A DNA stretch of 37,430 nucleotides, from contig DAOWGM010000060.1 in NCBI GenBank assembly GCA_030637515.1, positions 1-37,430 on the forward strand, in the 5' to 3' direction. Positions 18,874 through 25,379 of the stretch are shown here, one piece after another. Made by a program: the position numbers and the translations under genes. The notes beneath the pieces are model-generated. The model had not been told where the DNA came from, did not search any database, and saw only the letters and a program-made list of their open reading frames with translations. The DNA comes from Bacteroidales bacterium (lineage in GTDB: Bacteria; Bacteroidota; Bacteroidia; Bacteroidales; UBA12077). How positions within the stretch are numbered: position 1 is the stretch's first letter; every line of letters begins with the position of its first letter.

Positions 18874-19662
18874 ATGAGAAAAATATTAGCTTCATCTTTT
18901 GTTGTAACAATCATATTAACTATCTTCTCTTGTGAAAAAGATGAAGTTCTTAAAAAATGCGATAAATGTCTTCCGATATATATTGTTTATGATAATGATA
19001 ATAATGATACAATATCATTCACTTATAATGACCATAATCAAGTAATGGAGATAAGTTATGCTAATACTTATTCACCTTGGGCTGAAACATTTGAATATAA
19101 TGAAAGTAATCAAATTATACAGTACAATGAATTCAGGAATGGCGAACAAGAGAGTTATATCTTATATGAGTATAGTGAAAACAACTTAATTAGTTCTACC
19201 GAGTATCGTAATACTAATAATTATGACAATTTAGAAGATTATAAAGCTTATACTCCAATAACTTATGAATGTGATAATGAAGGGAAAATAGTTAAATTAA
19301 TCGAGAATAATTATTATATTTCATATAAGTATGATGCAAAGGGTAATTTATCAGAACAACAAAAATATTCTTACTTAGAAAATGAATATTTGGAATATAC
19401 CATGAAACGCAAATTTGGAAATTCTTACTTTTATTATAAAGATCTAAATTTACCAATAAATCATCATTATAGGATTTATAATAATCTAACAGAACAAATA
19501 ACTGAGTATTATGATATTGATGGAACAGTCTATAATACAAACGTTTTATATATGAATTACCATGCTTATAATGATTACGGCTATCCTACAAGAGTTTCAA
19601 AATCAAGCGAAGATGGAGTTTGGTTGAAATATAAAGAAATTGTTTACTTAGTAATTGAATAA
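18874..19662 (+). CDS. Lipoprotein with YD-like repeats, function unknown
   Basis: 262 residues. The signal peptide ends in a lipobox (TIFSC, C20) followed by EKDE, so it is probably membrane-anchored. The mature part contains at least five repeats of about 14 residues with the pattern aromatic-x-Y/F-N/D-x-x-N/G-x-I/V/L (near 49-62, 73-86, 97-110, 129-143 and 149-163, e.g. FEYNESNQIIQY and YKYDAKGNLSEQ). These resemble the YD repeats of RHS-type proteins and secreted Bacteroidota beta-sheet proteins. The protein is far too small for an RHS toxin shell. It is AT-rich with a very Asn/Tyr-rich composition, unlike its neighbours. It lies alone between clpX and folA. I do not recognise a function. 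Confidence 0.75.
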   Translation: MRKILASSFVVTIILTIFSCEKDEVLKKCDKCLPIYIVYDNDNNDTISFTYNDHNQVMEISYANTYSPWAETFEYNESNQIIQYNEFRNGEQESYILYEYSENNLISSTEYRNTNNYDNLEDYKAYTPITYECDNEGKIVKLIENNYYISYKYDAKGNLSEQQKYSYLENEYLEYTMKRKFGNSYFYYKDLNLPINHHYRIYNNLTEQITEYYDIDGTVYNTNVLYMNYHAYNDYGYPTRVSKSSEDGVWLKYKEIVYLVIE

Positions 19663-19685
19663 CGTAAAACTATTTTTTGAATTCC

Positions 19686-20174
19686 TTATTTTCTTTTTCT
19701 ATCTAAAGTAAGTATTGTAAACGAATATTTATTTTTTTCATCGGGTTCAAATTTTCGTTCTTCAACTACGTCCCACTCTTCCATATTTATTTCAGGGAAA
19801 AAAGTATCTCCCTCGAACAAATGATAAATTTGAGTTATATAAATTCTATCAACTAAAGGCATTGCCAAATCATAAATTACTCCACCGCCTATTATAAAAG
19901 CTTCCGAATCATCTTTAGCTTCTTTTATTGCATCTTCTAAAGAATGTACAATTACACAACCTTCTGCTTTAAAAGATTTATCACGTGTAATTATAACATT
20001 GGTTCTATTTGGTAGAGGTCTGCCATTAGACTCAAAGGTTTTCCGACCCATTATTATATAATGACCTGTAGTAGTTTCTTTGAAATGCCTCATGTCTCGT
20101 GGCAATTTCCAAATCAAACTATTATCTTTTCCTATTACATTATTTTCTGCTACAGCTACAATAATCGACAACAT
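19686..20174 (-). CDS. folA: Dihydrofolate reductase
   Basis: Reduces dihydrofolate to tetrahydrofolate with NADPH, regenerating the cofactor consumed by thymidylate synthase encoded upstream. It has 162 residues, the usual size. MLSIIVAVAENNVIGKDNSLIWKLP is the canonical start, followed by the DMRHFKETT substrate-binding segment, MGRKTFES and the Gly-pair loop FIIGGG. It lies 50 bases behind the four-helix-bundle gene and is the last gene of the thyA-S23-folA run. Confidence 0.95.
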   Translation of the reverse strand: MLSIIVAVAENNVIGKDNSLIWKLPRDMRHFKETTTGHYIIMGRKTFESNGRPLPNRTNVIITRDKSFKAEGCVIVHSLEDAIKEAKDDSEAFIIGGGVIYDLAMPLVDRIYITQIYHLFEGDTFFPEINMEEWDVVEERKFEPDEKNKYSFTILTLDRKRK

Positions 20175-20224
20175 ATTTTTGTGTATTAGTAAAATAGTTA
20201 TTAAGTAAAATTGTAAAAAAAATA

Positions 20225-20602
20225 TTACTTTTTAACAATCTGCTTTTTTAAGTAACTAATATATCCATTAAGTCTTTTTAATAGATTCTTTAAATCTTCA
20301 TTAAGCTGATCGCCTTTTTCTTTATTTACCAAATCTCTTTCGTTAGCTTTTATCAGCCAATTTTTTGATTCCAATAGTGAACCTCTTGAATAATAACAAA
20401 ACTGAATATTTTCTTTAAAAGAATATCTCCCATATCCTTCTGCAATATTTGCTGAAATAGAATCTGTTGAACGAGTGAATTGTTTTCCAATTGTATCTTT
20501 TTCAAAATAATTCCAATCAGAAACAATCTTCCAAACATCATCTCCTATTTTATTTGCTATTTGGTAAATTTCCAGTTTCTCTAAAGAATAAAACTCATCC
20601 AT
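20225..20602 (-). CDS. Four-helix-bundle protein, S23/23S rRNA-IVP family
   Basis: 125 residues, the normal size of the family (often annotated four helix bundle protein). The pattern KLEIYQIANKIGDDVW, then IGKQFTRSTDSISANIAEGYGR (22 residues of the family's core helix) and GSLLESKNWL matches the family strongly. These proteins were first seen in insertions within 23S rRNA genes and form pentamers; a related bundle (Avd) serves in diversity-generating retroelements. Here there is neither rRNA nor reverse transcriptase nearby. The gene sits between thyA (32 bases upstream) and folA (50 bases downstream), all on one strand. Its role there is unknown. Confidence 0.9.
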   Translation of the reverse strand: MDEFYSLEKLEIYQIANKIGDDVWKIVSDWNYFEKDTIGKQFTRSTDSISANIAEGYGRYSFKENIQFCYYSRGSLLESKNWLIKANERDLVNKEKGDQLNEDLKNLLKRLNGYISYLKKQIVKK

Positions 20603-20634
20603 ATTAACAACTTTACAAATTCACTATTTTACAA

Positions 20635-21429
20635 TTATACTGATATCGCTCCTTTTATATGTGGATGTGAATCATAATCTTCCAAAGTGAAATCATCAAA
20701 TTCAAACGAGAAAATATCTTTCTTATCTGGATTTATTTTAAGATTAGGTAATGATTTTGGCTCGCGAGTTAATTGCAACTTAACCTGTTCTATATGATTT
20801 GTATATATATGAGCATCTCCTAATGTATGAACAAACTCATATGCTTCTAATCCGGTTGCCTGGGCTACCATTTTTAATAATATAGCATACGATGCAATGT
20901 TAAATGGAACACCTAAAAAAATATCCGCACTGCGCTGATACAACTGACAAGATAATTTTCCATCGGCTACATAAAATTGAAATAGAATATGACATGGTGG
21001 TAATGCCATATTCTTTATGTCGCCTACATTCCATGCACTTACAATATGACGTCGTGAATCTGGATTGTTTTTTATTGAATCAATAATTTGAGAAATCTGA
21101 TCAACTGACTCACCATTTGGTGCTGGCCATGATCGCCACTGATAACCGTAGATATTTCCTAAATCACCATTTTCGTTTGCCCACTCATCCCAAATACGAA
21201 CTTTATGATCATTTAAGTATTTTATATTTGTATCTCCGTTTAGAAACCACAATAACTCGTGAATTATAGATTTTAGGTGTAATTTCTTTGTAGTTAATAA
21301 TGGAAATCCCTCTTGTAAATTAAATCGCATTTGGTAACCGAAAGAACTAATTGTTCCAGTTCCGGTACGATCTTCTTTCTTCACACCATTATTTACTACG
21401 TGATCTAATAAATTGAGATATTGTTTCAT
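20635..21429 (-). CDS. thyA: Thymidylate synthase
   Basis: Makes dTMP from dUMP using methylene-tetrahydrofolate; 264 residues, identical in length to E. coli ThyA. The catalytic Cys is C146 in [12 protein letters not shown]. The substrate-binding segments [11 protein letters not shown] (21-31), [11 protein letters not shown] (125-135) and [17 protein letters not shown] are intact, and the C-terminus ends in GAISV. First gene of the run with the S23 protein and folA, giving a dTMP/folate unit with an extra gene in the middle. Confidence 0.97.
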   Translation of the reverse strand: MKQYLNLLDHVVNNGVKKEDRTGTGTISSFGYQMRFNLQEGFPLLTTKKLHLKSIIHELLWFLNGDTNIKYLNDHKVRIWDEWANENGDLGNIYGYQWRSWPAPNGESVDQISQIIDSIKNNPDSRRHIVSAWNVGDIKNMALPPCHILFQFYVADGKLSCQLYQRSADIFLGVPFNIASYAILLKMVAQATGLEAYEFVHTLGDAHIYTNHIEQVKLQLTREPKSLPNLKINPDKKDIFSFEFDDFTLEDYDSHPHIKGAISV

Positions 21430-21461
21430 TTTAAGCTTTTTTCTATATGATATAATTAACT

Positions 21462-21470
21462 GTAAAAGTA
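21462..21470 (-). promoter_or_regulatory. Candidate -7 element of thyA
   Basis: Minus strand TACTTTTAC, one base off TAnnTTTG, lies about 33 bases before the thyA ATG. The -33 part is not convincing. Confidence 0.3.
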
Positions 21471-21608
21471 AAAAAACAAATAGCGGATTTATTCATTTAA
21501 TTGGTTTTCTATTTAACATTTTCAGATACCAGAGCAAAATATTTCTTACAAAACTCAATAGTATCAACATATTATATCCTTTTTAGCTGTTAATAAAAAA
21601 TAATTTAG

Positions 21609-21616
21609 TAGATTTG
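21609..21616 (+). promoter_or_regulatory. Candidate -7 element of the Rrf2 gene
   Basis: TAGATTTG matches TAnnTTTG exactly, 40 bases before the start of the Rrf2 gene. A CTGT at the -33 distance is weak. Confidence 0.45.
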
Positions 21617-21655
21617 AGCATTTAATTACCAAAATTATCTAAATAGGAATCAGAA

Positions 21656-22054
21656 ATGGCAAAAGTATTCTCACTTTCAGAAGCAGCTTCAATCGCCTTA
21701 CATGGAATAATTCTAATTGCACAGGAAAAACAAGGTTTAAACGTAATTAAAATTGCAGAACGAACAGACACTTCAAAACATCATGTAGCTAAAGTAATGC
21801 AACGATTAGTTAAAGCAGGCTACTTAACCTCACAGCGAGGACCAAGTGGTGGTTTTGTATTAAGAAAAAATCCGGAAGGTATTAATTTTCTTGAAATTTA
21901 CGAGGCTATTGAAGGACCAATTGAAATTACAGAATGTCCTATGGATAAACAAATATGTCCGTTTGATAAATGTATAATGAATAATGTGACCAGCAAAATG
22001 ACTCTTGAGTTTAAAACATACTTAAGTAATCAAACTGTTAGTAATTATCTATAG
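21656..22054 (+). CDS. Rrf2 family transcriptional regulator with three Cys
   Basis: 132-residue winged-helix regulator of the IscR/NsrR/RirA superfamily. The HTH spans about 28-62 (GLNVIKIAERTDTSKHHVAKVMQRL) and the wing is RGPSGGFVL (61-69). Three Cys follow the dimerisation helix, C94, C101 and C106 (C-x6-C-x4-C), where NsrR and IscR hold an Fe-S cluster; spacing differs from the C-x5-C-x7-C type. I infer an Fe-S sensor, for NO, redox or iron. Hcp and YgbA, members of NsrR-type regulons in other bacteria, lie 4.5-7 kb downstream, but other genes intervene. The gene is monocistronic and ends in a shared terminator. Confidence 0.9.
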   Translation: MAKVFSLSEAASIALHGIILIAQEKQGLNVIKIAERTDTSKHHVAKVMQRLVKAGYLTSQRGPSGGFVLRKNPEGINFLEIYEAIEGPIEITECPMDKQICPFDKCIMNNVTSKMTLEFKTYLSNQTVSNYL

Positions 22055-22077
22055 AAATCTTTATGAAGATAAAATAA

Positions 22078-22106
22078 AAACCCTGCTACATATTGTAACA
22101 GGGTTT
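22078..22106. terminator. Bidirectional terminator, Rrf2 gene and DUF318 permease
   Basis: AAACCCTGCTACA pairs with TGTAACAGGGTTT (13 positions, one mismatch, 3-base loop). On the plus strand it ends in TTTCTTTT. On the minus strand it is followed by TTTTTATTTTAT, the stronger tract. It lies 24 bases past the Rrf2 stop and directly past the permease stop at 22110. Confidence 0.85.
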
Positions 22107-22109
22107 CTT

Positions 22110-23135
22110 TTAATATATGAAGTTAAGTAGGAAACCTACCATAATTATTCCAACTGCAACTATTCCAACAAAAATTGCGATCAATTGAATTTTTAAAACT
22201 TTTTTAAGAATAATAATCTCAGGTAATGATAGTCCAATTACCGACATCATAAATGCAAGTGCAGTTCCAAGTGTAACTCCTTTTTCGATTAAAACACTTA
22301 TTATAGGAATAATCCCTGCTGCATTTGAATACAAAGGAATACCAATAACAATTGCTAAAGGGACTGAATACCAGTGAACTTTACCCATTAAAGCGGAAAG
22401 AAAATCTTCGGGAACATAACCATGCGCTCCTGCTCCAACTGCAATTCCAATTAAAATATAAATCCATATTTTTCCTACAATTTCTTTTACAGAAGTATAT
22501 CCGGTTTTTATTCGTTGTTGGAAAGATATTTTTTCTTCGATTTCATCCTGATTATTTGATTTAACCTTAAAAACCCAATCTTCAACATATTTTTCAAGTT
22601 TAAAAACCCCTATTAACCATCCAGAAAGTATTGCTACTGTTAATCCTGTTAAAACATAAATCAGTGTTACTTTCCAGCCGAATAATCCAATGAGCATTAC
22701 GACAGCGACTTCGTTTATCATTGGCGCTGCAATTAAAAACGAGAAAGTAATCCCGATTGGTATTCCGGCTTCAACAAAACCTAAGAATAAGGGAATTGCT
22801 GAACAAGAACAAAATGGAGTTACAATTCCTAACAAAGAAGCCATTATGTTTCCTGTAAATAACGATTTCCCTTTTAAGGCTTCACGAGTTTTATCAGCTG
22901 AGAAATAAGTGCGCACTATTCCTACAATAAAAATGATAAGAATAAGTAAAAGAAATACTTTAGGAACTTCATAAATAAAAAACCAAAGTGTTTCTGTTAA
23001 ATGTTTTCCTGCTTCTAATCTAAAAATATCATCAATAATAAAATCAGTTATTTGTGATAGATATTTGTAAAATACAACCCAAGCTACCGTAAGGATTGAT
23101 ATATATATTATATTCTTTTTTAAGTAAGTGATCAT
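22110..23135 (-). CDS. DUF318/YraQ (ArsP-like) permease
   Basis: Inner-membrane permease, 341 residues, with 8-10 hydrophobic segments. The family motif TPFCSCSAIP (106-115, with C109 and C111) is present, then a helix pair FSFLIAAPMINEVAVVML. A charged loop near 190-215 (KSNNQDEIEEK) splits the two halves, and the second half repeats the fold (GIPLYSNAAGIIPII). ArsP, a member of this superfamily, exports trivalent organoarsenicals; others have been linked to copper or zinc. It lies 106 bases downstream of the ArsG-like gene on the same strand, separated by a palindromic repeat, so I infer it is part of the same resistance unit. Substrate specificity cannot be read from sequence. Confidence 0.85.
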   Translation of the reverse strand: MITYLKKNIIYISILTVAWVVFYKYLSQITDFIIDDIFRLEAGKHLTETLWFFIYEVPKVFLLLILIIFIVGIVRTYFSADKTREALKGKSLFTGNIMASLLGIVTPFCSCSAIPLFLGFVEAGIPIGITFSFLIAAPMINEVAVVMLIGLFGWKVTLIYVLTGLTVAILSGWLIGVFKLEKYVEDWVFKVKSNNQDEIEEKISFQQRIKTGYTSVKEIVGKIWIYILIGIAVGAGAHGYVPEDFLSALMGKVHWYSVPLAIVIGIPLYSNAAGIIPIISVLIEKGVTLGTALAFMMSVIGLSLPEIIILKKVLKIQLIAIFVGIVAVGIIMVGFLLNFIY

Positions 23136-23158
23136 TTTTACAATACTTTTAAAACTTG

Positions 23159-23219
23159 TGTCATTCCTGCGAATGCAGGAATCTGTTGTTAGAGATTCCG
23201 GGTCAAGCCCGGAATGACA
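23159..23219. repeat. REP-like double palindrome
   Basis: Two adjacent hairpins, ATTCCTGC-GAAT-GCAGGAAT (23163-23182) and ATTCCGGG-TCAA-GCCCGGAAT (23195-23215), are framed by outer arms TGTCATTCC and GGAATGACA, making one 61-base imperfect palindrome. It is clearly more GC-rich than the surrounding DNA. I recognise it as the widespread ATTCC…GGAAT type of repetitive extragenic palindrome. It lies between the ArsG-like gene and the DUF318 permease. Confidence 0.8.
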
Positions 23220-23241
23220 TTTAATTTATTGATATATTATC

Positions 23242-23940
23242 TTATAAAAATATTAATGCTGTATAATAAATTCCAACGCCAATAAATATTACTGCAACCA
23301 CGTATCTAAAATACTTTTCAAAAATCTTTATTCGGTTGTAAAACTTACCTACACCCGAAATTGTAAATGCTAATAAATAAGCAAATATGATTACAGGCAA
23401 TCCGGTTGCAAAAGCAAATACTATTGGTAAATACAATCCCTTTGCACTTGCCACTGTCATTGGAATTAATATTCCGAAATACAATACTCCACTATACGGG
23501 CAAAACGCTAATGCAAACAGAATTCCTATGACCAACACAGACCAAAAGTTCAGTTTCCTATTTTCAGTGTATTTTTGAATTACATTATTAATGTTTCCAA
23601 ATGCAAACTTTAAAACACCAAGCATCATTAATCCAAAAAGAATTAATAAAGGACCTAATATTTTTTCGCCCCACTCCTGAAAAAAGGATAATATATTAAG
23701 TTGACTCATTCCAAAGAAAAATATCAATCCGATTGCAGTATATGAAATTGCGCGCCCCAGAGTATAAATAAACCCGTTCATGAAAACCCGCCTTTTGTTC
23801 TCAATATCTTTGCCAATATATGCTATAGCAGTTATATTAGTTGCTAATGGACACGGACTAATTGCTGTCATCAGACCAAGTACAAAAGCTGATATTATTG
23901 GAAACTGCGAATTTTCTAAAAAGCTTTGTAAGATCTCCAT
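23242..23940 (-). CDS. CcdA-like permease, ArsG family
   Basis: Six-helix membrane protein of the CcdA/DsbD superfamily, 232 residues. Redox motifs are ISPCPLATN (C30) in the first segment and AFCPYSGVL (C147) in the fourth. The SPCPLATN form and the neighbours match the ArsG efflux family rather than cytochrome c biogenesis CcdA. In Shewanella-type systems arsEFG acts on nitro- and amino-aromatic arsenicals; whether that holds here is inference. The start is 1 base past the stop of the lipoprotein thioredoxin gene, so translation is probably coupled. The alternative is a thiol-redox relay protein. Confidence 0.8.
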   Translation of the reverse strand: MEILQSFLENSQFPIISAFVLGLMTAISPCPLATNITAIAYIGKDIENKRRVFMNGFIYTLGRAISYTAIGLIFFFGMSQLNILSFFQEWGEKILGPLLILFGLMMLGVLKFAFGNINNVIQKYTENRKLNFWSVLVIGILFALAFCPYSGVLYFGILIPMTVASAKGLYLPIVFAFATGLPVIIFAYLLAFTISGVGKFYNRIKIFEKYFRYVVAVIFIGVGIYYTALIFL

Positions 23941-23941
23941 A

Positions 23942-24400
23942 TTATTTTAATCGTGCATCAATAGTTGATTTAATCAATTCTTCTAATTTCTCAGGATTAG
24001 TTCTTGCATTTAAGAATGCTTCAGTTGTTACATTTACAACTTCATCGCCAAATACTAATAATAATGTTTGACCAGCAATTTCGTATTTTTCAACCAACTC
24101 GCTATTTTGATCTTCGTCTCTATTAATAGATATGAAAGTAACTTTTTCTGCATAGTTAGCTTCAATATATTCTTTTGACACTTTTTCTACAGCTTGGCAT
24201 GTTGCGCAACGACGAGTAGCATGAAAATAATAAACTTTTACAGATGTTTCTTCAATAGCTTTAGAGCAACAAACTTTTTCTTCTGCAATCTCTTCTTTAT
24301 CAGTATTGTTTGCCTTTGAACTACAGCTTTGAAAAAATATTGAGCTTAATCCTAAAACTAAACTTAAACCAATTACATTTAATTTTCTTCTCATAATCAT
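23942..24400 (-). CDS. Lipoprotein thioredoxin-like protein (ArsF-like)
   Basis: 152 residues. The signal peptide ends in a lipobox (FFQSC, C26), which places the protein on the outer face of a membrane. A vicinal pair C44-C45 follows, then a thioredoxin-like fold with active-site motif RCATCQ (C65, C68). The position between a small thioredoxin (4-base gap) and an ArsG-like permease (1-base gap) matches the middle gene of arsEFG units. I infer a thiol donor or metalloid-binding partner for the permease. Apart from the motifs and context nothing fixes the reaction. Confidence 0.75.
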   Translation of the reverse strand: MIMRRKLNVIGLSLVLGLSSIFFQSCSSKANNTDKEEIAEEKVCCSKAIEETSVKVYYFHATRRCATCQAVEKVSKEYIEANYAEKVTFISINRDEDQNSELVEKYEIAGQTLLLVFGDEVVNVTTEAFLNARTNPEKLEELIKSTIDARLK

Positions 24401-24404
24401 AATT

Positions 24405-24638
24405 TTACTTATTTAACATACTTTTTACTTCATCTAATTTGGGAACTCTTCCCTTAACTACAACTTCTCCATCTACAACTAAAGCAGGTGTAAACATTAC
24501 GCCATATTCAACAATTTTTTGAATATCTTCTACCTTTTCAATTGTTGCATCAAGATTTAATTGTTCTACTGCTTCTCTTGTTACTTTCTCTAAGGTTTTA
24601 CATTTAGCACAACCCGATCCCAATACTTTTATATCCAT
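24405..24638 (-). CDS. Small thioredoxin family protein (ArsE-like)
   Basis: 77 residues, cytoplasmic (no signal peptide), of the small redox-active disulfide type. The active site is GCAKCK (C10, C13), the cis-Pro loop is FTPALVVDG (49-57), and the fold ends with the usual amphipathic helix. It begins the arsE-arsF-arsG-like run. The start ATG 24638 is preceded by about 176 bases of untranslated sequence back to the upstream ArsR operator, an unusually long leader that contains a GC-rich patch (24691-24750). Confidence 0.85.
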   Translation of the reverse strand: MDIKVLGSGCAKCKTLEKVTREAVEQLNLDATIEKVEDIQKIVEYGVMFTPALVVDGEVVVKGRVPKLDEVKSMLNK

Positions 24639-24690
24639 TGCTCTAATTTTATAATTGTTTCTATTAATTTATCTTTCCTTAAGTTTAACC

Positions 24691-24750
24691 TTATTTTGTT
24701 ACTCGCACCCACAATCCATCTTCGCAAAGCCGCTCGTGAGCATTAATCAT
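24691..24750 (-). other. GC-rich patch with a 19-codon open frame in the arsE leader
   Basis: On the minus strand ATG at 24750 opens a 19-residue frame, MINAHERLCEDGLWVRVTK, ending TAA at 24691, 52 bases before the ArsE-like start. The patch is much more GC-rich than the flanks. It may be a leader peptide, a fragment of a lost gene or part of a dispersed repeat. No clear ribosome site or strong hairpin supports any one reading. Confidence 0.3.
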
Positions 24751-24814
24751 TCTACAATAATTTAACATCTTACTGCAATATACTTTATATAATATTCTAT
24801 TATTCAGCATTCAC

Positions 24815-24834
24815 TGTTCGTCAAAATACGAACA
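24815..24834. promoter_or_regulatory. ArsR operator 1 (before the arsEFG-like genes)
   Basis: TGTTCG-N8-CGAACA, a perfect 20-base dyad in which the arms extend one further base (GT/AC). It lies 17 bases past the arsR stop and upstream of the ArsE-like gene. On the minus strand TTGACG (overlapping the dyad), 16 bases, TAATAG could be the promoter it blocks. Confidence 0.75.
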
Positions 24835-24850
24835 TAGTTTATAAATTTTT

Positions 24851-25147
24851 TTATTTATATAATTCTGTAAATAATTGTTTTGCCAATTCCCAATTTTGTT
24901 TGTTTATACAGTATTTTATTTTCGGGGCTTCTATCTCTCCCTGAATTAGCTCAGCATCTTTCAATTCTTTTAAATGTTGCGATAAAGTTGATTTTGCAAT
25001 TGGTAAAACATCTGTTAAATCACCACTATAACAACAAGCTTGTTTTGATAATAATTCAAGAATATATAAACGCACGGGATGCCCAAGCGCTTTAGCAAAA
25101 CGAGATAGCTTTAATTGATCATCTGTATATATATTTTCTTTACTCAT
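24851..25147 (-). CDS. arsR: ArsR family transcriptional repressor
   Basis: 98-residue winged-helix metalloregulator. ATG 25147 (MSKENIYTDDQ) is chosen because the operator and promoter lie immediately before it; the frame is open to 25171 but that would translate the operator. The HTH is about 46-68 (DVLPIAKSTLSQHLKELKD). The vicinal pair C38-C39 (QACCYSGDL) and C80 near the C-terminus are candidate metalloid ligands. Two copies of a 20-base dyad flank the gene, one at its own promoter and one before the downstream efflux genes, which is strong evidence that it represses both. The inducer could be arsenite, antimonite or an organoarsenical. Confidence 0.9.
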   Translation of the reverse strand: MSKENIYTDDQLKLSRFAKALGHPVRLYILELLSKQACCYSGDLTDVLPIAKSTLSQHLKELKDAELIQGEIEAPKIKYCINKQNWELAKQLFTELYK

Positions 25148-25150
25148 AGC

Positions 25151-25170
25151 TGTTCGTAATATTGCGAACA
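25151..25170. promoter_or_regulatory. ArsR operator 2 (own promoter)
   Basis: TGTTCG-N8-CGAACA, with the same arms and spacing as the site at 24815-24834. It overlaps the last bases of the arsR -7 element and covers the presumed transcription start, ending 3 bases before the arsR ATG: a textbook position for autorepression. Confidence 0.82.
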
Positions 25171-25198
25171 AAGATATGTATTATTCTCTATTATCAAA
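25169..25198 (-). promoter_or_regulatory. arsR promoter
   Basis: Minus strand TTTG (25195-25198), 18 bases, TATCTTTG (25169-25176): a full match to the Bacteroidota promoter pattern, placed so that the operator overlaps it. Confidence 0.75.
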
Positions 25199-25230
25199 AA
25201 TATATTGTTATTTTCTTAACGCTATATGAT

Positions 25231-25260
25231 CATGTATAACTGACACTTACATAATACATG
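25231..25260. repeat. Inverted repeat CATGTAT-N16-ATACATG
   Basis: Perfect 7-base arms (25231-25237 and 25254-25260) lie in the gap between arsR and the ferredoxin gene. A third CATG follows at 25269. Arm centres are 23 bases apart, about two helical turns, so it could bind a dimeric regulator for the plus-strand cluster. Nothing else confirms it. Confidence 0.3.
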
Positions 25261-25379
25261 CTGAAAAACATGATATAAATCACTGTTAAAAATTTGGTCA
25301 GGTGTAAAACTATTTGTTATTTTGGTATCGAATTACTTAATTGCTTATTTAGATATTAAAAGCATTAAAAATATACATT

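Noticed and set aside
20225..20602. S23 gene as a sign of a 23S rRNA intervening sequence or a diversity-generating retroelement
   Set aside because: There is no rRNA, reverse transcriptase or template/variable repeat pair in the window.
23242..24638. Cytochrome c maturation genes (CcdA plus thioredoxins)
   Set aside because: There are no other Ccm/Ccs genes, and the ArsR operators and DUF318 permease favour an efflux reading; not fully excluded.
25148..25171. Longer ArsR start
   Set aside because: It would place the operator and transcription start inside the coding region.
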